The notes beneath the pieces are model-generated. The model ran no database searches, was not told where the DNA came from, and saw only the letters and a program-made list of their open reading frames with translations. The position numbers were made by a program, and so were the translations under genes. 64,000 nucleotides of DNA from assembly GCF_000708265.2 (NCBI RefSeq), contig NZ_JCKI01000009.1, forward strand, positions 62,001 to 126,000, given 5' to 3'. This document shows, one piece after another, positions 28,917-38,466 of this stretch; positions within the stretch are counted from its first letter, which is position 1, and the number at the start of each line of letters is the position of its first letter. Source of the stretch: Pedobacter sp. R20-19. GTDB lineage: Bacteria; Bacteroidota; Bacteroidia; Sphingobacteriales; Sphingobacteriaceae.

Positions 28917-29913
28917 GATTTAAATCTCCTTCCTCCAGTTCAAGATCCGTAACCACAGCAAGCTTTTCACTACCGGTTACCATATCAAATACGGTATTTA
29001 AATTGGTCATTAATTTTTCTATAGCATAGCTGATTTGAACAATAATCACTTCAGCGGCAACAAATTGCCCAAAGGTCATTTGTCTTTCTACTACAAAATA
29101 AGATCCCAACAACAGCAACGAACCCATTAAAATGGTCCTCATAGCTACAGCACTGATGAAAAATTTCTTTAAAACACTAAAGTGATCATTTCTGGCCTGA
29201 ATATAGTTTGCGGTAATTTCATCTGTTCGGTTGATGATTTCTTTCCTTTTATCGGCACTGTTTCTGTAAGTATCTAGATCGGCAGCAATTTCTTCCAGGT
29301 AGCCAGCCACTTCATATTTATATTCAGACTCTTCAATGCTGGTTTGAACACCACGGCGATAATACAAAATCAGTACAAAGATAATCACCATAAGAACAAA
29401 CATGCCAAATGCCATAAAAACAGGGTGATAGAAGGAGAGTAGAATAACACTAAAAAAGATCTGAACTGCGGCTGCAACCACATCAACCAATAACTTGGTT
29501 AAACCTTTCTGAATGGTTAAAATATCAAAAAAACGGTTGATCAGTTCAGAAGGATTCTCACCTTCCAGCGCTTTCTTTTTAATCCGGGGTAAGCGAAAGG
29601 CAAATTCTATAGCCGTTCTGGCAAAAATTTTCTGCTCAATCACTTCAACCAGAGATAGCTGACCAATGAGCAATAATCCGCCAACAACAATGCCGACTAA
29701 AATCACTGCAATCAGAATATAGGTTGAGCTATACATGGCTCCATTTGATAGCAGATTGAAAACCGCACTGGTACCCAACGGCAGTGACAGGCCAATAAGA
29801 CCAATTAACATGGCGTAGATATAAATATAATTGATGGTGCCACGCTCATAATAGAGCAAGCGTACCAGTCTTTGCCATGGCGTGGGCATACCGGCAACAT
29901 GATGATTTTTCAT
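28909..29913 (-). CDS. ABC exporter transmembrane protein lacking its ATPase domain, export cassette 1
   Basis: A type-1 ABC exporter membrane domain on its own. The ATG at 29913 (MKNHH...TPWQRLV) gives 334 residues, the same length as copy 2; an upstream in-frame ATG at 30024 adds 37 residues with no counterpart there. Six hydrophobic helices are visible (about 28-50, 64-90, 140-162, 164-190, 257-280, 286-308), with the coupling-type segment IEESEYKYEVAGYLEEIAADL between. The protein stops at LAVVTDLELEEGDLNHG, where the linker to a nucleotide-binding domain would begin; no Walker A, signature or Walker B motif exists here or in the next gene. The HlyD gene overlaps its end by 8 bp. ATP supply must come from elsewhere or the protein works differently. 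Confidence 0.82.
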   Translation of the reverse strand: MKNHHVAGMPTPWQRLVRLLYYERGTINYIYIYAMLIGLIGLSLPLGTSAVFNLLSNGAMYSSTYILIAVILVGIVVGGLLLIGQLSLVEVIEQKIFARTAIEFAFRLPRIKKKALEGENPSELINRFFDILTIQKGLTKLLVDVVAAAVQIFFSVILLSFYHPVFMAFGMFVLMVIIFVLILYYRRGVQTSIEESEYKYEVAGYLEEIAADLDTYRNSADKRKEIINRTDEITANYIQARNDHFSVLKKFFISAVAMRTILMGSLLLLGSYFVVERQMTFGQFVAAEVIIVQISYAIEKLMTNLNTVFDMVTGSEKLAVVTDLELEEGDLNHG

Positions 29914-30043
29914 GGTTATGTAACTTAAAAGAATAAACGAAGAGAAATTGCAGGTAGTTAGATACCAGCATTTAATTACATCATTCATGCCTGCCAATCC
30001 ACATGGCAAACAATGCCTGGCCATTAGTCAGGCTGATATCAGA

Positions 30044-30397
30044 TCAAATTATGATGCTGTTTGATGAGAAATGGTTAGGGGGTGGTGTAGGGACACTTTT
30101 TGGTGGATGTGTACCCATACGCAGGTAATAAGGTTGTGTAGGAAGAGAGAAATGGTTACTTAATAAAAGTTGACCCGTATCCATCACCGATGATTCATAA
30201 ATCAAAAGTTTCTTTTTGTTTTTATCAAGGGCTTCACCTTCTTTATCTTTATTTTCTTCAGCGTTTTTTTCTATGGAAAATGCATCTCCAGATGGCGAAA
30301 AATAAGAAATAGAGAATGAAAAAACTTTAAGTACCAAAACACATAATAGCGCTAAGGCCAAAATGCGTTTGAGTAAATTATTTCTTAATCCTTCCAT
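30044..30397 (-). CDS. Small exported or membrane-anchored protein of unknown function
   Basis: A 117-residue protein that I do not recognise. The first 30 residues hold one hydrophobic segment (LALALLCVLVLKVFSFSISYF), a signal peptide or anchor. A charged stretch follows (EKNAEENKDKEGEALDKNKKK), then a region with PTQPYYLRMGTHPP and a proline-rich tail (SVPTPPPNHF). It lies 130 bp upstream of the ATPase-less ABC gene and on the same strand, so it could be co-transcribed and be a cargo or accessory of that cassette, which is speculation. The hybrid regulator gene diverges from it at 30690. Confidence 0.6.
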   Translation of the reverse strand: MEGLRNNLLKRILALALLCVLVLKVFSFSISYFSPSGDAFSIEKNAEENKDKEGEALDKNKKKLLIYESSVMDTGQLLLSNHFSLPTQPYYLRMGTHPPKSVPTPPPNHFSSNSIII

Positions 30398-30689
30398 GAT
30401 TTGAAATGCAAATATAGGTGCTTTCCAATTTTATGAACCCTGTAGAGGATTGTTTTTTGTTCATGATAACGTCAAATTAATGATGTTAAAAAGTTAAATC
30501 AGTCGTTTAGGCTGCCCTTCATTTCCATCCAGATTACTCCGATGCTGATATGCGCTTAAAATCAATTTAACATATTTAAGATACGATCTGCATCAGGTAA
30601 TTTAATATCGTATATATTTAGCTTTATATTCGTAACCTATTTGATGGCTCTTTATTTTATGTTAAATTTTTAGGTTTTAGATTATCACA

Positions 30690-33600
30690 ATGAAATTGAT
30701 AAGAACAGTCATCTTATGCTGCTTTCTTTTTTCCAACTATAATATTGCTTTTGCTCAATACATGAATGCTTCTGCCATCACGAAGCAGAATAAGGGCGAG
30801 ATGAAAACGTATGGTACAAATGATGGGTTGCCCTCAAAAAATACCACGGCAACCCTTCGTGATCGACGTGGGTTTATATGGGTAGGTACCGAAAACGGCT
30901 TATGCCGTTTTGATGGTTACACCTTTAAGGTATTTGCCAACCATGCAAGCGATAGTACTTCCATTTCAAACAATTTTATTAATGCTATTGTAGAGGATCA
31001 TCAGGGAAAAATCTGGGTAGCCACTATGGATGGGCTGAACTTATTAGATCCCCTTACTGAAACCTTTACCCGATTTCTACATCATGATAACAATACTCGC
31101 TCTTTAAGCAACAACAAAGTATGGTCTATATTATGTGATAAAAAGGGACTGATGTGGTTTGGTACAGATGATGGTTTTAATCAGTATGTGGCTTCCAGAA
31201 AAGATTTTATCGTTTATAAGCCTAATCCGGCATCTAAAAAAAGCATGATGGGGAAATCCGTAAACTCCATTATAGAAGACATAAACGGCAATTTATGGTT
31301 GGGCAACTGGAGCGCTGGTTTAAATCGATTTGATAAAAAAAACAGAACGTTCACCAATTATGCTCAAACTCAGCAAGCGGGTGCCAAAAATCCAAATGAT
31401 GTATGGGCTATAGCTTACGCAGCCGATGGTCATATTTGGGTAGGTACTTACTGGGACGGACTTTTTAATTTTAATCCAAAAACAGGTCAGTTTACTAAAA
31501 TACAGATTCCAGATCATAATAATTATTCTGTTTTTAGTGTAATGCCTATTGGTCATGATCTTTTGCTGGTAGGTGGTAATAATGGGTTTTACTGGTATCA
31601 TACCCTTTCCAAAAACTGGGAGAAAATTAACGATACGCCCAATTATTCTTATGGCGATTCCTATCAGGATCGTGATGGAATCATCTGGCTTAACGGCCGT
31701 AACGGACTTAGAAAAATAGATCATCAGCAATATAAATTTAAAATTAATTTACTGCCGCTTGGTAACCGTGATGTTAAAAGTATCGCTATCCGTGATGATG
31801 TGATGTGGCTGGGTACCAATAATGGATTATTTGCCATTAATCAGCAATCAGGAGGGATTAAAACGTTCATGAAAAGCAATGATCATAATAGCCTTACCAG
31901 TAATGAAATTCTAAAACTTTATTTTGATGGCAGAGGTATTTTGTGGGTACTTACCGAAAACGGCTTTGACAGTTATGATCCAAAAAGCAATATTTTTACA
32001 CATCATTTTCATCATTCAGCCATCGGAAATTTATTTAATGAAGATGTTTTCAGGGATATTCTGGAAGTAGAAGATGGCATTTATATTCTGGCTACCGATG
32101 CGGGAATCAAGATTTACGATCGTCGTAAAAATACATTTGAACATTATTATAATCAGCCTAAAAATCCCTTTTCCATCAATAATAACCATACTTATGCGCT
32201 TTCAAAAGCGCCTGATGGTCAGATCTGGATTGGAACCTATGGCGGGGGTGTTAATATCTTTAACAGACAGACGAAGCATTTTCGGGCACTTGAAACCTCA
32301 AACGGGAATCGTAAAGGTTTAAGCAACAACATTATCAAAGCCATTCATACCGATTCCAGAAAAAACATTTGGGTGTGCACTCAAGACGGCTTAAATAAGT
32401 TTTCACCAAAGGGTAATGGTTTTGAAGTGTACAATAAAGCCAATGGATTTTCAAGCAATGTTTTTAATGACATTACGGAAGATGTGGACGGTAAAATCTG
32501 GGTGCTGACTGAAAATGGGATTTCCTGTCTGGATCCTTTAAACAAAAAAGTAAGAAACTTTGATGAGGCGGATGGTGTTTTGGTGAATTCTACCATTAAA
32601 AAGGATGGGACTTCCATATTGATTGCAGGTAATAAAGGTTATTTTTCTTTTAATCCGAGGCAAATCAGATTCAACCATGTGGCACCGCCTGTTTACCTGA
32701 CTGATTTTCAAATCTTTAATAAATCGGTGCTTCCTGGGGCGGAAAGTCCTTTAAAAGAGAACCTAAACGTGGCGAAGGAAATTACGTTAAATGATGATCA
32801 AAGCGTTTTTTCCCTGGAATTTGTTGCCCTTAATTATGCTTATTCCTGGAAAAATGAATATGCTTATCGATTGGTAGGCTTTGATCAAAAATGGAATTAT
32901 GTTGGTCACCAGCGAAAGGCAACGTATACCAACTTAAATCCCGGAACATACCGTTTTGAAGTGAAGGCATCTAACAATGATGGGGTTTGGAATCAAACTG
33001 GCTATTCTATTGTGATTAAAATTAATCCACCTTGGTACCTTACCTGGTGGGCCTTTTTACTTTACGCCGGATTAATCGGGCTTAGTGCTTATGGCTTTGT
33101 TTCTTACCGGAAAAAGCAAGAAAAACTGCGGTATGAAATCAAAATTGCACATATCGAAAGCGAAAAGGAGAAGGAACTGAATGAGCGTAAATTGTCTTTT
33201 TTTACCAATATATCGCATGAATTCAGAACACCACTTACCTTAATTATTAATCCGGTGAAGGAGTTGCTTTATCAGGACGATCAAAACATTGATACCAGTA
33301 GCATGAATATTGTTTACCGGAATGCCAAGCGTTTATTGAGCCTGGTTGATCAGTTATTGCTTTTTAGAAAGGCTGATGCACAAGGTGATACCCTAAAAGT
33401 TTCTCAATTAAACGTCAATGGTTTGGCGAAAGAAGTGTTTCTGTGTTTCTCTCATCAGGCACGGACAAAAAATATACAATATGAATTTCTGGCTGTTTCT
33501 GAAATAACGAATATTTATGCAGACCGTGAAAAGCTTGAAATCGCCATTTTTAACCTGCTATCTAACGCCTTTAAATTTACACCAGATGGTGGACGTATTG

Positions 33601-34805
33601 CGGTATCATTAACTGAGGCCGATCACCATGTTGATATTGTGATTACTGATTCTGGTTGTGGCATCGCAGAAGATTCGACAGAGAAAATTTTTAATCGATT
33701 TTATCAGGAACCAGATAAAAACCGATCTTTAGGAAGTGGATTTGGAATTGGCTTATACCTGGTTAAGAATTTTATTGAAATGCACAACGGAACCATTTCC
33801 TGTCGCAATAATGAGGGGGAGGGAACTTCATTCCACCTGAAATTATTAAAGGGAAACGAACACATCAACCCAGCTTCCATTGTGTCCGATCGGCAGGAAA
33901 CCTCTCTGATCCTCAAAGAACTTAGTCAGGATGATCTGATCCAGGAGCCAGCCAGAAATAATGATGTCGCTTTAAGCGATATGATTGCACAGGAGAAGAA
34001 GTCAATTCTGATAGTTGATGATAATGAAGAAATTGCCCATTACCTCAGTCAGGTTTTCTCTGAACAATATCAAATTTATCAAGCCCATGATGGTGAAAGT
34101 GGATTAGCCATTATTCGGGGTTTTCTGCCCGATATTGTAATCAGTGATGTCATGATGCAAGGCATGGGTGGAATAGAGCTTTGTAGTATTGTAAAAGAAG
34201 ATGAATCCATTTGCCATATCCCCATTATTTTACTTACTGCCAGTACATCAGCAGAAATTAAATTAAAGGGGGTAGAGAGTGGCGCTGATGATTATATCAG
34301 TAAACCCTTTGATAAAGAATTGCTGGTGGCCAGGGTTGCCGGGATTTTAAAAAGTAAAAATAGTCTTCAGAAATACTTTTACAGTGAAATTACTTTAAAT
34401 CCCAGTACATCTAAAATCTCTGCAGAATATAAAGATTTTCTTAAAAATTGCATCAGTATAGTTGAAAGGCATATGGAAGATCCAAACTTCAACATCAAGG
34501 TGCTGGCAGATGAAATTGGCATGTCTAGAGCAAACCTATTCAACAAGATCAAATCTGTTTCAGGACATTCTTCCAACAGTTTCATTCGTTTCATTCGTTT
34601 AAGAAAAGCTGCTGAAATTTTCATTAGTACAGATAAAACGATCCTGGAAACCATGTACACGGTTGGCATGAGTGATATCAAATATTTCAGGGAGCAGTTT
34701 AAAAAGGTATTTGAAATGAATCCATCAGATTACATTAAAAAATACCGGAAGAATTTTTCCAATAACAAGTCCATCAGTCCAGGTTTAAAAAAGACGAAAA
34801 CCTAA
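30690..34805 (+). CDS. Hybrid two-component sensor/regulator (HTCS) of the galactan locus
   Basis: A one-protein signalling system of 1371 residues that senses a glycan fragment in the periplasm and activates the adjacent PUL. In order: signal peptide (to about 23); about fourteen Reg_prop propeller repeats (GFIWVGTENGLCRFDG and similar, about 40-660); a Y_Y_Y domain (to about 785); one membrane helix (about 790-810); histidine kinase with His843 in NISHEFRTP, N-box NLLSNAFKFTPDGG and G-box FGIGLYLVK; receiver with acidic VDDNEE and phosphoacceptor Asp1153 in ISDVMM; and a C-terminal AraC-type helix-turn-helix (ILADEIGMSR-like, about 1270-1360). It diverges from export cassette 1 and points at susC, as typical for such regulators. 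Confidence 0.96.
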   Translation: MKLIRTVILCCFLFSNYNIAFAQYMNASAITKQNKGEMKTYGTNDGLPSKNTTATLRDRRGFIWVGTENGLCRFDGYTFKVFANHASDSTSISNNFINAIVEDHQGKIWVATMDGLNLLDPLTETFTRFLHHDNNTRSLSNNKVWSILCDKKGLMWFGTDDGFNQYVASRKDFIVYKPNPASKKSMMGKSVNSIIEDINGNLWLGNWSAGLNRFDKKNRTFTNYAQTQQAGAKNPNDVWAIAYAADGHIWVGTYWDGLFNFNPKTGQFTKIQIPDHNNYSVFSVMPIGHDLLLVGGNNGFYWYHTLSKNWEKINDTPNYSYGDSYQDRDGIIWLNGRNGLRKIDHQQYKFKINLLPLGNRDVKSIAIRDDVMWLGTNNGLFAINQQSGGIKTFMKSNDHNSLTSNEILKLYFDGRGILWVLTENGFDSYDPKSNIFTHHFHHSAIGNLFNEDVFRDILEVEDGIYILATDAGIKIYDRRKNTFEHYYNQPKNPFSINNNHTYALSKAPDGQIWIGTYGGGVNIFNRQTKHFRALETSNGNRKGLSNNIIKAIHTDSRKNIWVCTQDGLNKFSPKGNGFEVYNKANGFSSNVFNDITEDVDGKIWVLTENGISCLDPLNKKVRNFDEADGVLVNSTIKKDGTSILIAGNKGYFSFNPRQIRFNHVAPPVYLTDFQIFNKSVLPGAESPLKENLNVAKEITLNDDQSVFSLEFVALNYAYSWKNEYAYRLVGFDQKWNYVGHQRKATYTNLNPGTYRFEVKASNNDGVWNQTGYSIVIKINPPWYLTWWAFLLYAGLIGLSAYGFVSYRKKQEKLRYEIKIAHIESEKEKELNERKLSFFTNISHEFRTPLTLIINPVKELLYQDDQNIDTSSMNIVYRNAKRLLSLVDQLLLFRKADAQGDTLKVSQLNVNGLAKEVFLCFSHQARTKNIQYEFLAVSEITNIYADREKLEIAIFNLLSNAFKFTPDGGRIAVSLTEADHHVDIVITDSGCGIAEDSTEKIFNRFYQEPDKNRSLGSGFGIGLYLVKNFIEMHNGTISCRNNEGEGTSFHLKLLKGNEHINPASIVSDRQETSLILKELSQDDLIQEPARNNDVALSDMIAQEKKSILIVDDNEEIAHYLSQVFSEQYQIYQAHDGESGLAIIRGFLPDIVISDVMMQGMGGIELCSIVKEDESICHIPIILLTASTSAEIKLKGVESGADDYISKPFDKELLVARVAGILKSKNSLQKYFYSEITLNPSTSKISAEYKDFLKNCISIVERHMEDPNFNIKVLADEIGMSRANLFNKIKSVSGHSSNSFIRFIRLRKAAEIFISTDKTILETMYTVGMSDIKYFREQFKKVFEMNPSDYIKKYRKNFSNNKSISPGLKKTKT

Positions 34806-35279
34806 TAACCTATTTCAATTAATGGTATGCCTTATATGCTAATTGATAGCTTATTTATATTTTAACTACCCCGCCCTTTTAGCACCCGTCCAAAGGAGGG
34901 GAATGGCGATATAATTCTCATCTTCCAAGAAATAGTCGCAGATTGTAGGTGTCAAAATCAATTAACAATTGCGAATTTCGGTTAGTAAAAAATTATTTTT
35001 TCTAAACCTTACTGCACACTGTATTTCAAAAGTACTTGATATTAAAATCTGATATTTTGTATTCCTTAAACTACTTTTTATGCTGAAACGGCCAATTTGA
35101 AGGTTTTGGGCGGTTTTTACCCCTCTAATATTAGCTGTTTACCCCCTTTTATTTTAATTGATTTGGTAGAATTTAGCATCGTTTTCAAATGAATTTCCAG
35201 CTCACTACAGCTATGATGCAAAGTGAATGAAAGAAATCGAAAGAAAATGGTAATGATTAAATAACCAAATTAAACCAAC
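34806..35279. promoter_or_regulatory. Intergenic region upstream of susC 2
   Basis: This 474-bp gap holds no gene. It includes a decayed interspersed repeat near 34869-34911 (CCCCGCCCTTTTAGCACCCG...AAAGGAGGGG). The susC promoter and the DNA target of the regulator upstream must lie here; I could not identify either motif with confidence. Confidence 0.4.
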
Positions 35280-38200
35280 ATGAGAAAAGTTTTACGGCGC
35301 AAGGCTGTTCTGTTTTGTCGTAGTGCGAAACAAACGCTATTCATTGTATCCCTCAGTAGTGTTTCCTTGCTGTCTGCCCAAATGGCAATGGCAACCTCAC
35401 TTTCAGGCACTACAAATCCAGTATCAGTTAAAGATGAAATTACCATAAGTGGTACCGTTTATGATGAAAAGGGAGGCGTACTACCCGGAGTAAGTGTATC
35501 AGTTAAAGGAACCTCTATTGTTACGGTCAGTAATGCAGATGGTAAATATTCCATAAAAGTTCCAAATGATAATGCTGTACTGGTATTTACCTATGTAGGG
35601 TATAACAAACAAGAAGTACTTACTAAAGGCAAAACCACTGTAAACACACAATTAACCGCTAATGCACAGTCGCTTAATGAGTTGGTGGTAGTAGGGTATG
35701 GTACACAAAAGAAATCTACACTTGCGGGTTCAGTTGCTGTAGTTAAAGGTAGCGATTTGGTAAAGAGTCCACAGCCCAATCTTTCCAACTCACTGGCGGG
35801 CAGGGTTTCAGGCGTAGTGATCAATAACCGTGGTGGTGAGCCAGGTTATGATGGTTCGAAGATTTTAATCCGTGGTTTAGGAACAACGACCAACTCAGAC
35901 GTATTGGTGGTGGTAGATGGGATTCCAGGCCAATTGGGCGGTTTAGAAAGGATTGACCCAAATGATGTAGAGAGTATTTCGGTACTAAAAGATGCATCAG
36001 CAGCAGTTTATGGTAACCGTGCGGCAAATGGTGTAATCTTAATTACCACTAAGAAAGGTAAAATTGGTAAGCCAACCGTAAACTATAGCTTCAATCAGGG
36101 TTTCAGTATGCCAACACGCCTTCCAAAAATGGCAGATGCGGCAACTTATGCACAAATCATGAATGAAATCAATTATGATTCCAACCCTGGTGGCGGCCTT
36201 AATCAGTCTTATACAGCTGATCAGATTCAGAAATTCAGAGATGGCTCTGATCCATTATTGTATCCAAATACAGATTGGACCAAAGAAACGTTAAAAGATG
36301 TAGCCCTTCAAAATCAACATAGCCTTTCAGTTAGTGGTGGTACTGAAGATGTTAAATATTTTGTTTCCCTTGGGAAAATTTATCAGGATGCGATCTATAA
36401 AAATGGGGCTACTAAATATCAGCAGTATAACTTCAGAACAAATATTGATGCTAATATTTCTAAAAGGTTAAAAATCGGATTAGGCGTTTCAGGTAGAGAA
36501 GAAGACCGTACTTTCCCAATTTCAGGTGCTGGTGATATCTTCCGTTCTATTTATCGTGCCAAACCTATTGTAAGCGCTTACTATCCAAACGGATTGCCAA
36601 CAACGGGAATTGAAAATAACAATCCGGCCGTTCAGGTAACTGATTTAGGGGGAACGGCTAAAAACCCAACCCAGGTAATCAATGCCATTTTAAGAGGTAG
36701 CTATCAGATTCCGGGCGTAGAGGGACTTTCCGTAGATGGTTTTTTCTCGGTTGACAAAACTTTTAGCTTTAAGAAAAATTTCAATAAACCTTATAACCTG
36801 TATTCCTACGATCAATCTACCGGAATCTACAATGCGGTTGTAGTAGGTGGAAGTGGTGGCAAGGCAACTTTATATGAATCGCAGGCCAATACCAGCTTAA
36901 TTACCTCTAACGTTAAATTAAATTACGATAAGAAATTTGGTAAACATTCCATCAACGCATTTGTAGCTTACGAGCAGAGCAGACAGCGTTATGAAACCTT
37001 TGATGCGCAACGCTTAAATTACATTTCAACCAGTCTACCTGAACTCTCACAAGGTGGTTCAGCTGCAACAGATTTAAGAAATTCGGGCAGTAGTACAGAC
37101 TATCCAAGACAGAGTTATATTGGAAAGGTGACTTACAATTATGATGAAAAGTACATTATTGAGGGCCAAATGCGTGCAGATGGTTCTTCACTCTTCCCCG
37201 CGAATAACCGTTTCGGATATTTCCCTTCAGTTTTAGGTGCTTGGAGAGTGAGCAAAGAAAAATGGTTCAGTGATAATGTTTCTTTTATCAATGATTTAAA
37301 AATTAGAGGATCTTACGGTTCTTTAGGTAGCGATTTAATTAATCCATATCAATATTTTGATAACTACACATTGGTTTCAAATGGTTTTGTAGCTTCAAAT
37401 CCTGGAAGCGGTGTAAATGTAATTCAGCCAAACATAAACCTGGTTAAATTAGCTAACGCAAATGTAGGTTGGGAACGGGCAAATAAACTAGATATTGGTA
37501 TTAATGCAACTTTCCTTAAAAACTTTACTTTAGAAGCCATTTACTTCAATCAAAAAAGAAGCGATATTTTATTAACTAGAAATGCCTCATTACCCGCAAC
37601 TTCTGGTATTGTAAACCCATATAATTCTGACCCTTTGGTTCCTGCAGAAAATATTGGTAAAATCAACAGTTCAGGTGTAGAGGCCTCATTAGGTTATAAC
37701 CATTCAAGCGAAAACTTTAGCTGGGGTGCAACCGGAAACATTACTTATGCCAAAAGTAAAATCATCTTCATTGATGAAGCTGCCGGAACATTAGATTATC
37801 AACGTCAAACAGGCCGTCCAATTGGTAGTTACCTGTTGTTTAACTCACTTGGTATTTTCCGCACCCAACAAGAATTAGATGCCTATCCTCATGTTACAGG
37901 TGCTAAAGTGGGCGATTTAAAATACGAAGATTATAATGGTGATGGCGTAATTGATTTTAAAGACAGAACCAGAAGTAAGTATGGTAACGTTCCGGAGATT
38001 ACTTACGGATTAAACTTAACCGCCTCATATAAAAATTTCGATGTAGCCGTACTTTTTGCAGGTCAGTCTCGCGTAAGCCAGTATGTGTTGCCAGAATCAG
38101 GTAGTGTTGGAAACTTTTATAGCAGCTGGGCAGATAACAGGTATAGTGCGTCAAATCCGAATGGAACTTATCCAAGGGTAACTGAACGTGCTTCAAATGC

Positions 38201-38462
38201 CATCAGTGGTGGCGCTTATCAGAATAATTTCTGGCTAAACAATGCATCATTTTTCAGGTTAAAGAACATTGAACTGGGTTATAACTTCAATACCAGCCTT
38301 TTATCTAAAATTAAAATCTCTGGTGTAAGGTTATATGCCAGTGCATTCAACTTATTCACCATCTCAAAAGTGAAAGATTACGATCCGGAAGGTGATAGTC
38401 AAAGTGGACAATTTTACCCTCAGCAAAAAATTATCAACATAGGTGCAAACGTTAAATTTTAA
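35280..38462 (+). CDS. SusC/RagA family TonB-dependent transporter (galactan locus)
   Basis: A 1060-residue outer-membrane oligosaccharide importer. Signal segment LFIVSLSSVSLLSAQMAMA (about 20-38), carboxypeptidase-regulatory-like domain (ISGTVYDEKGGVLPGVSV, about 55-130), the linker LNELVVVGYGTQKKSTLAGS, plug (SPQPNLSNSLAGRVSGVVI; VESISVLKDASAAVYGNRAANG) and a 22-strand barrel ending in VKF. It differs clearly from the SusC at 19457-22681, so the two probably import different glycans. The SusD gene starts 4 bp after its stop codon. Confidence 0.96.
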   Translation: MRKVLRRKAVLFCRSAKQTLFIVSLSSVSLLSAQMAMATSLSGTTNPVSVKDEITISGTVYDEKGGVLPGVSVSVKGTSIVTVSNADGKYSIKVPNDNAVLVFTYVGYNKQEVLTKGKTTVNTQLTANAQSLNELVVVGYGTQKKSTLAGSVAVVKGSDLVKSPQPNLSNSLAGRVSGVVINNRGGEPGYDGSKILIRGLGTTTNSDVLVVVDGIPGQLGGLERIDPNDVESISVLKDASAAVYGNRAANGVILITTKKGKIGKPTVNYSFNQGFSMPTRLPKMADAATYAQIMNEINYDSNPGGGLNQSYTADQIQKFRDGSDPLLYPNTDWTKETLKDVALQNQHSLSVSGGTEDVKYFVSLGKIYQDAIYKNGATKYQQYNFRTNIDANISKRLKIGLGVSGREEDRTFPISGAGDIFRSIYRAKPIVSAYYPNGLPTTGIENNNPAVQVTDLGGTAKNPTQVINAILRGSYQIPGVEGLSVDGFFSVDKTFSFKKNFNKPYNLYSYDQSTGIYNAVVVGGSGGKATLYESQANTSLITSNVKLNYDKKFGKHSINAFVAYEQSRQRYETFDAQRLNYISTSLPELSQGGSAATDLRNSGSSTDYPRQSYIGKVTYNYDEKYIIEGQMRADGSSLFPANNRFGYFPSVLGAWRVSKEKWFSDNVSFINDLKIRGSYGSLGSDLINPYQYFDNYTLVSNGFVASNPGSGVNVIQPNINLVKLANANVGWERANKLDIGINATFLKNFTLEAIYFNQKRSDILLTRNASLPATSGIVNPYNSDPLVPAENIGKINSSGVEASLGYNHSSENFSWGATGNITYAKSKIIFIDEAAGTLDYQRQTGRPIGSYLLFNSLGIFRTQQELDAYPHVTGAKVGDLKYEDYNGDGVIDFKDRTRSKYGNVPEITYGLNLTASYKNFDVAVLFAGQSRVSQYVLPESGSVGNFYSSWADNRYSASNPNGTYPRVTERASNAISGGAYQNNFWLNNASFFRLKNIELGYNFNTSLLSKIKISGVRLYASAFNLFTISKVKDYDPEGDSQSGQFYPQQKIINIGANVKF

Positions 38463-38466
38463 CATC

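Noticed and set aside
29914..30024. N-terminal extension of the ABC membrane protein with several cysteines
   Set aside because: The second copy has no such extension and the proteins align from the later start; the upstream ATG is probably not used.
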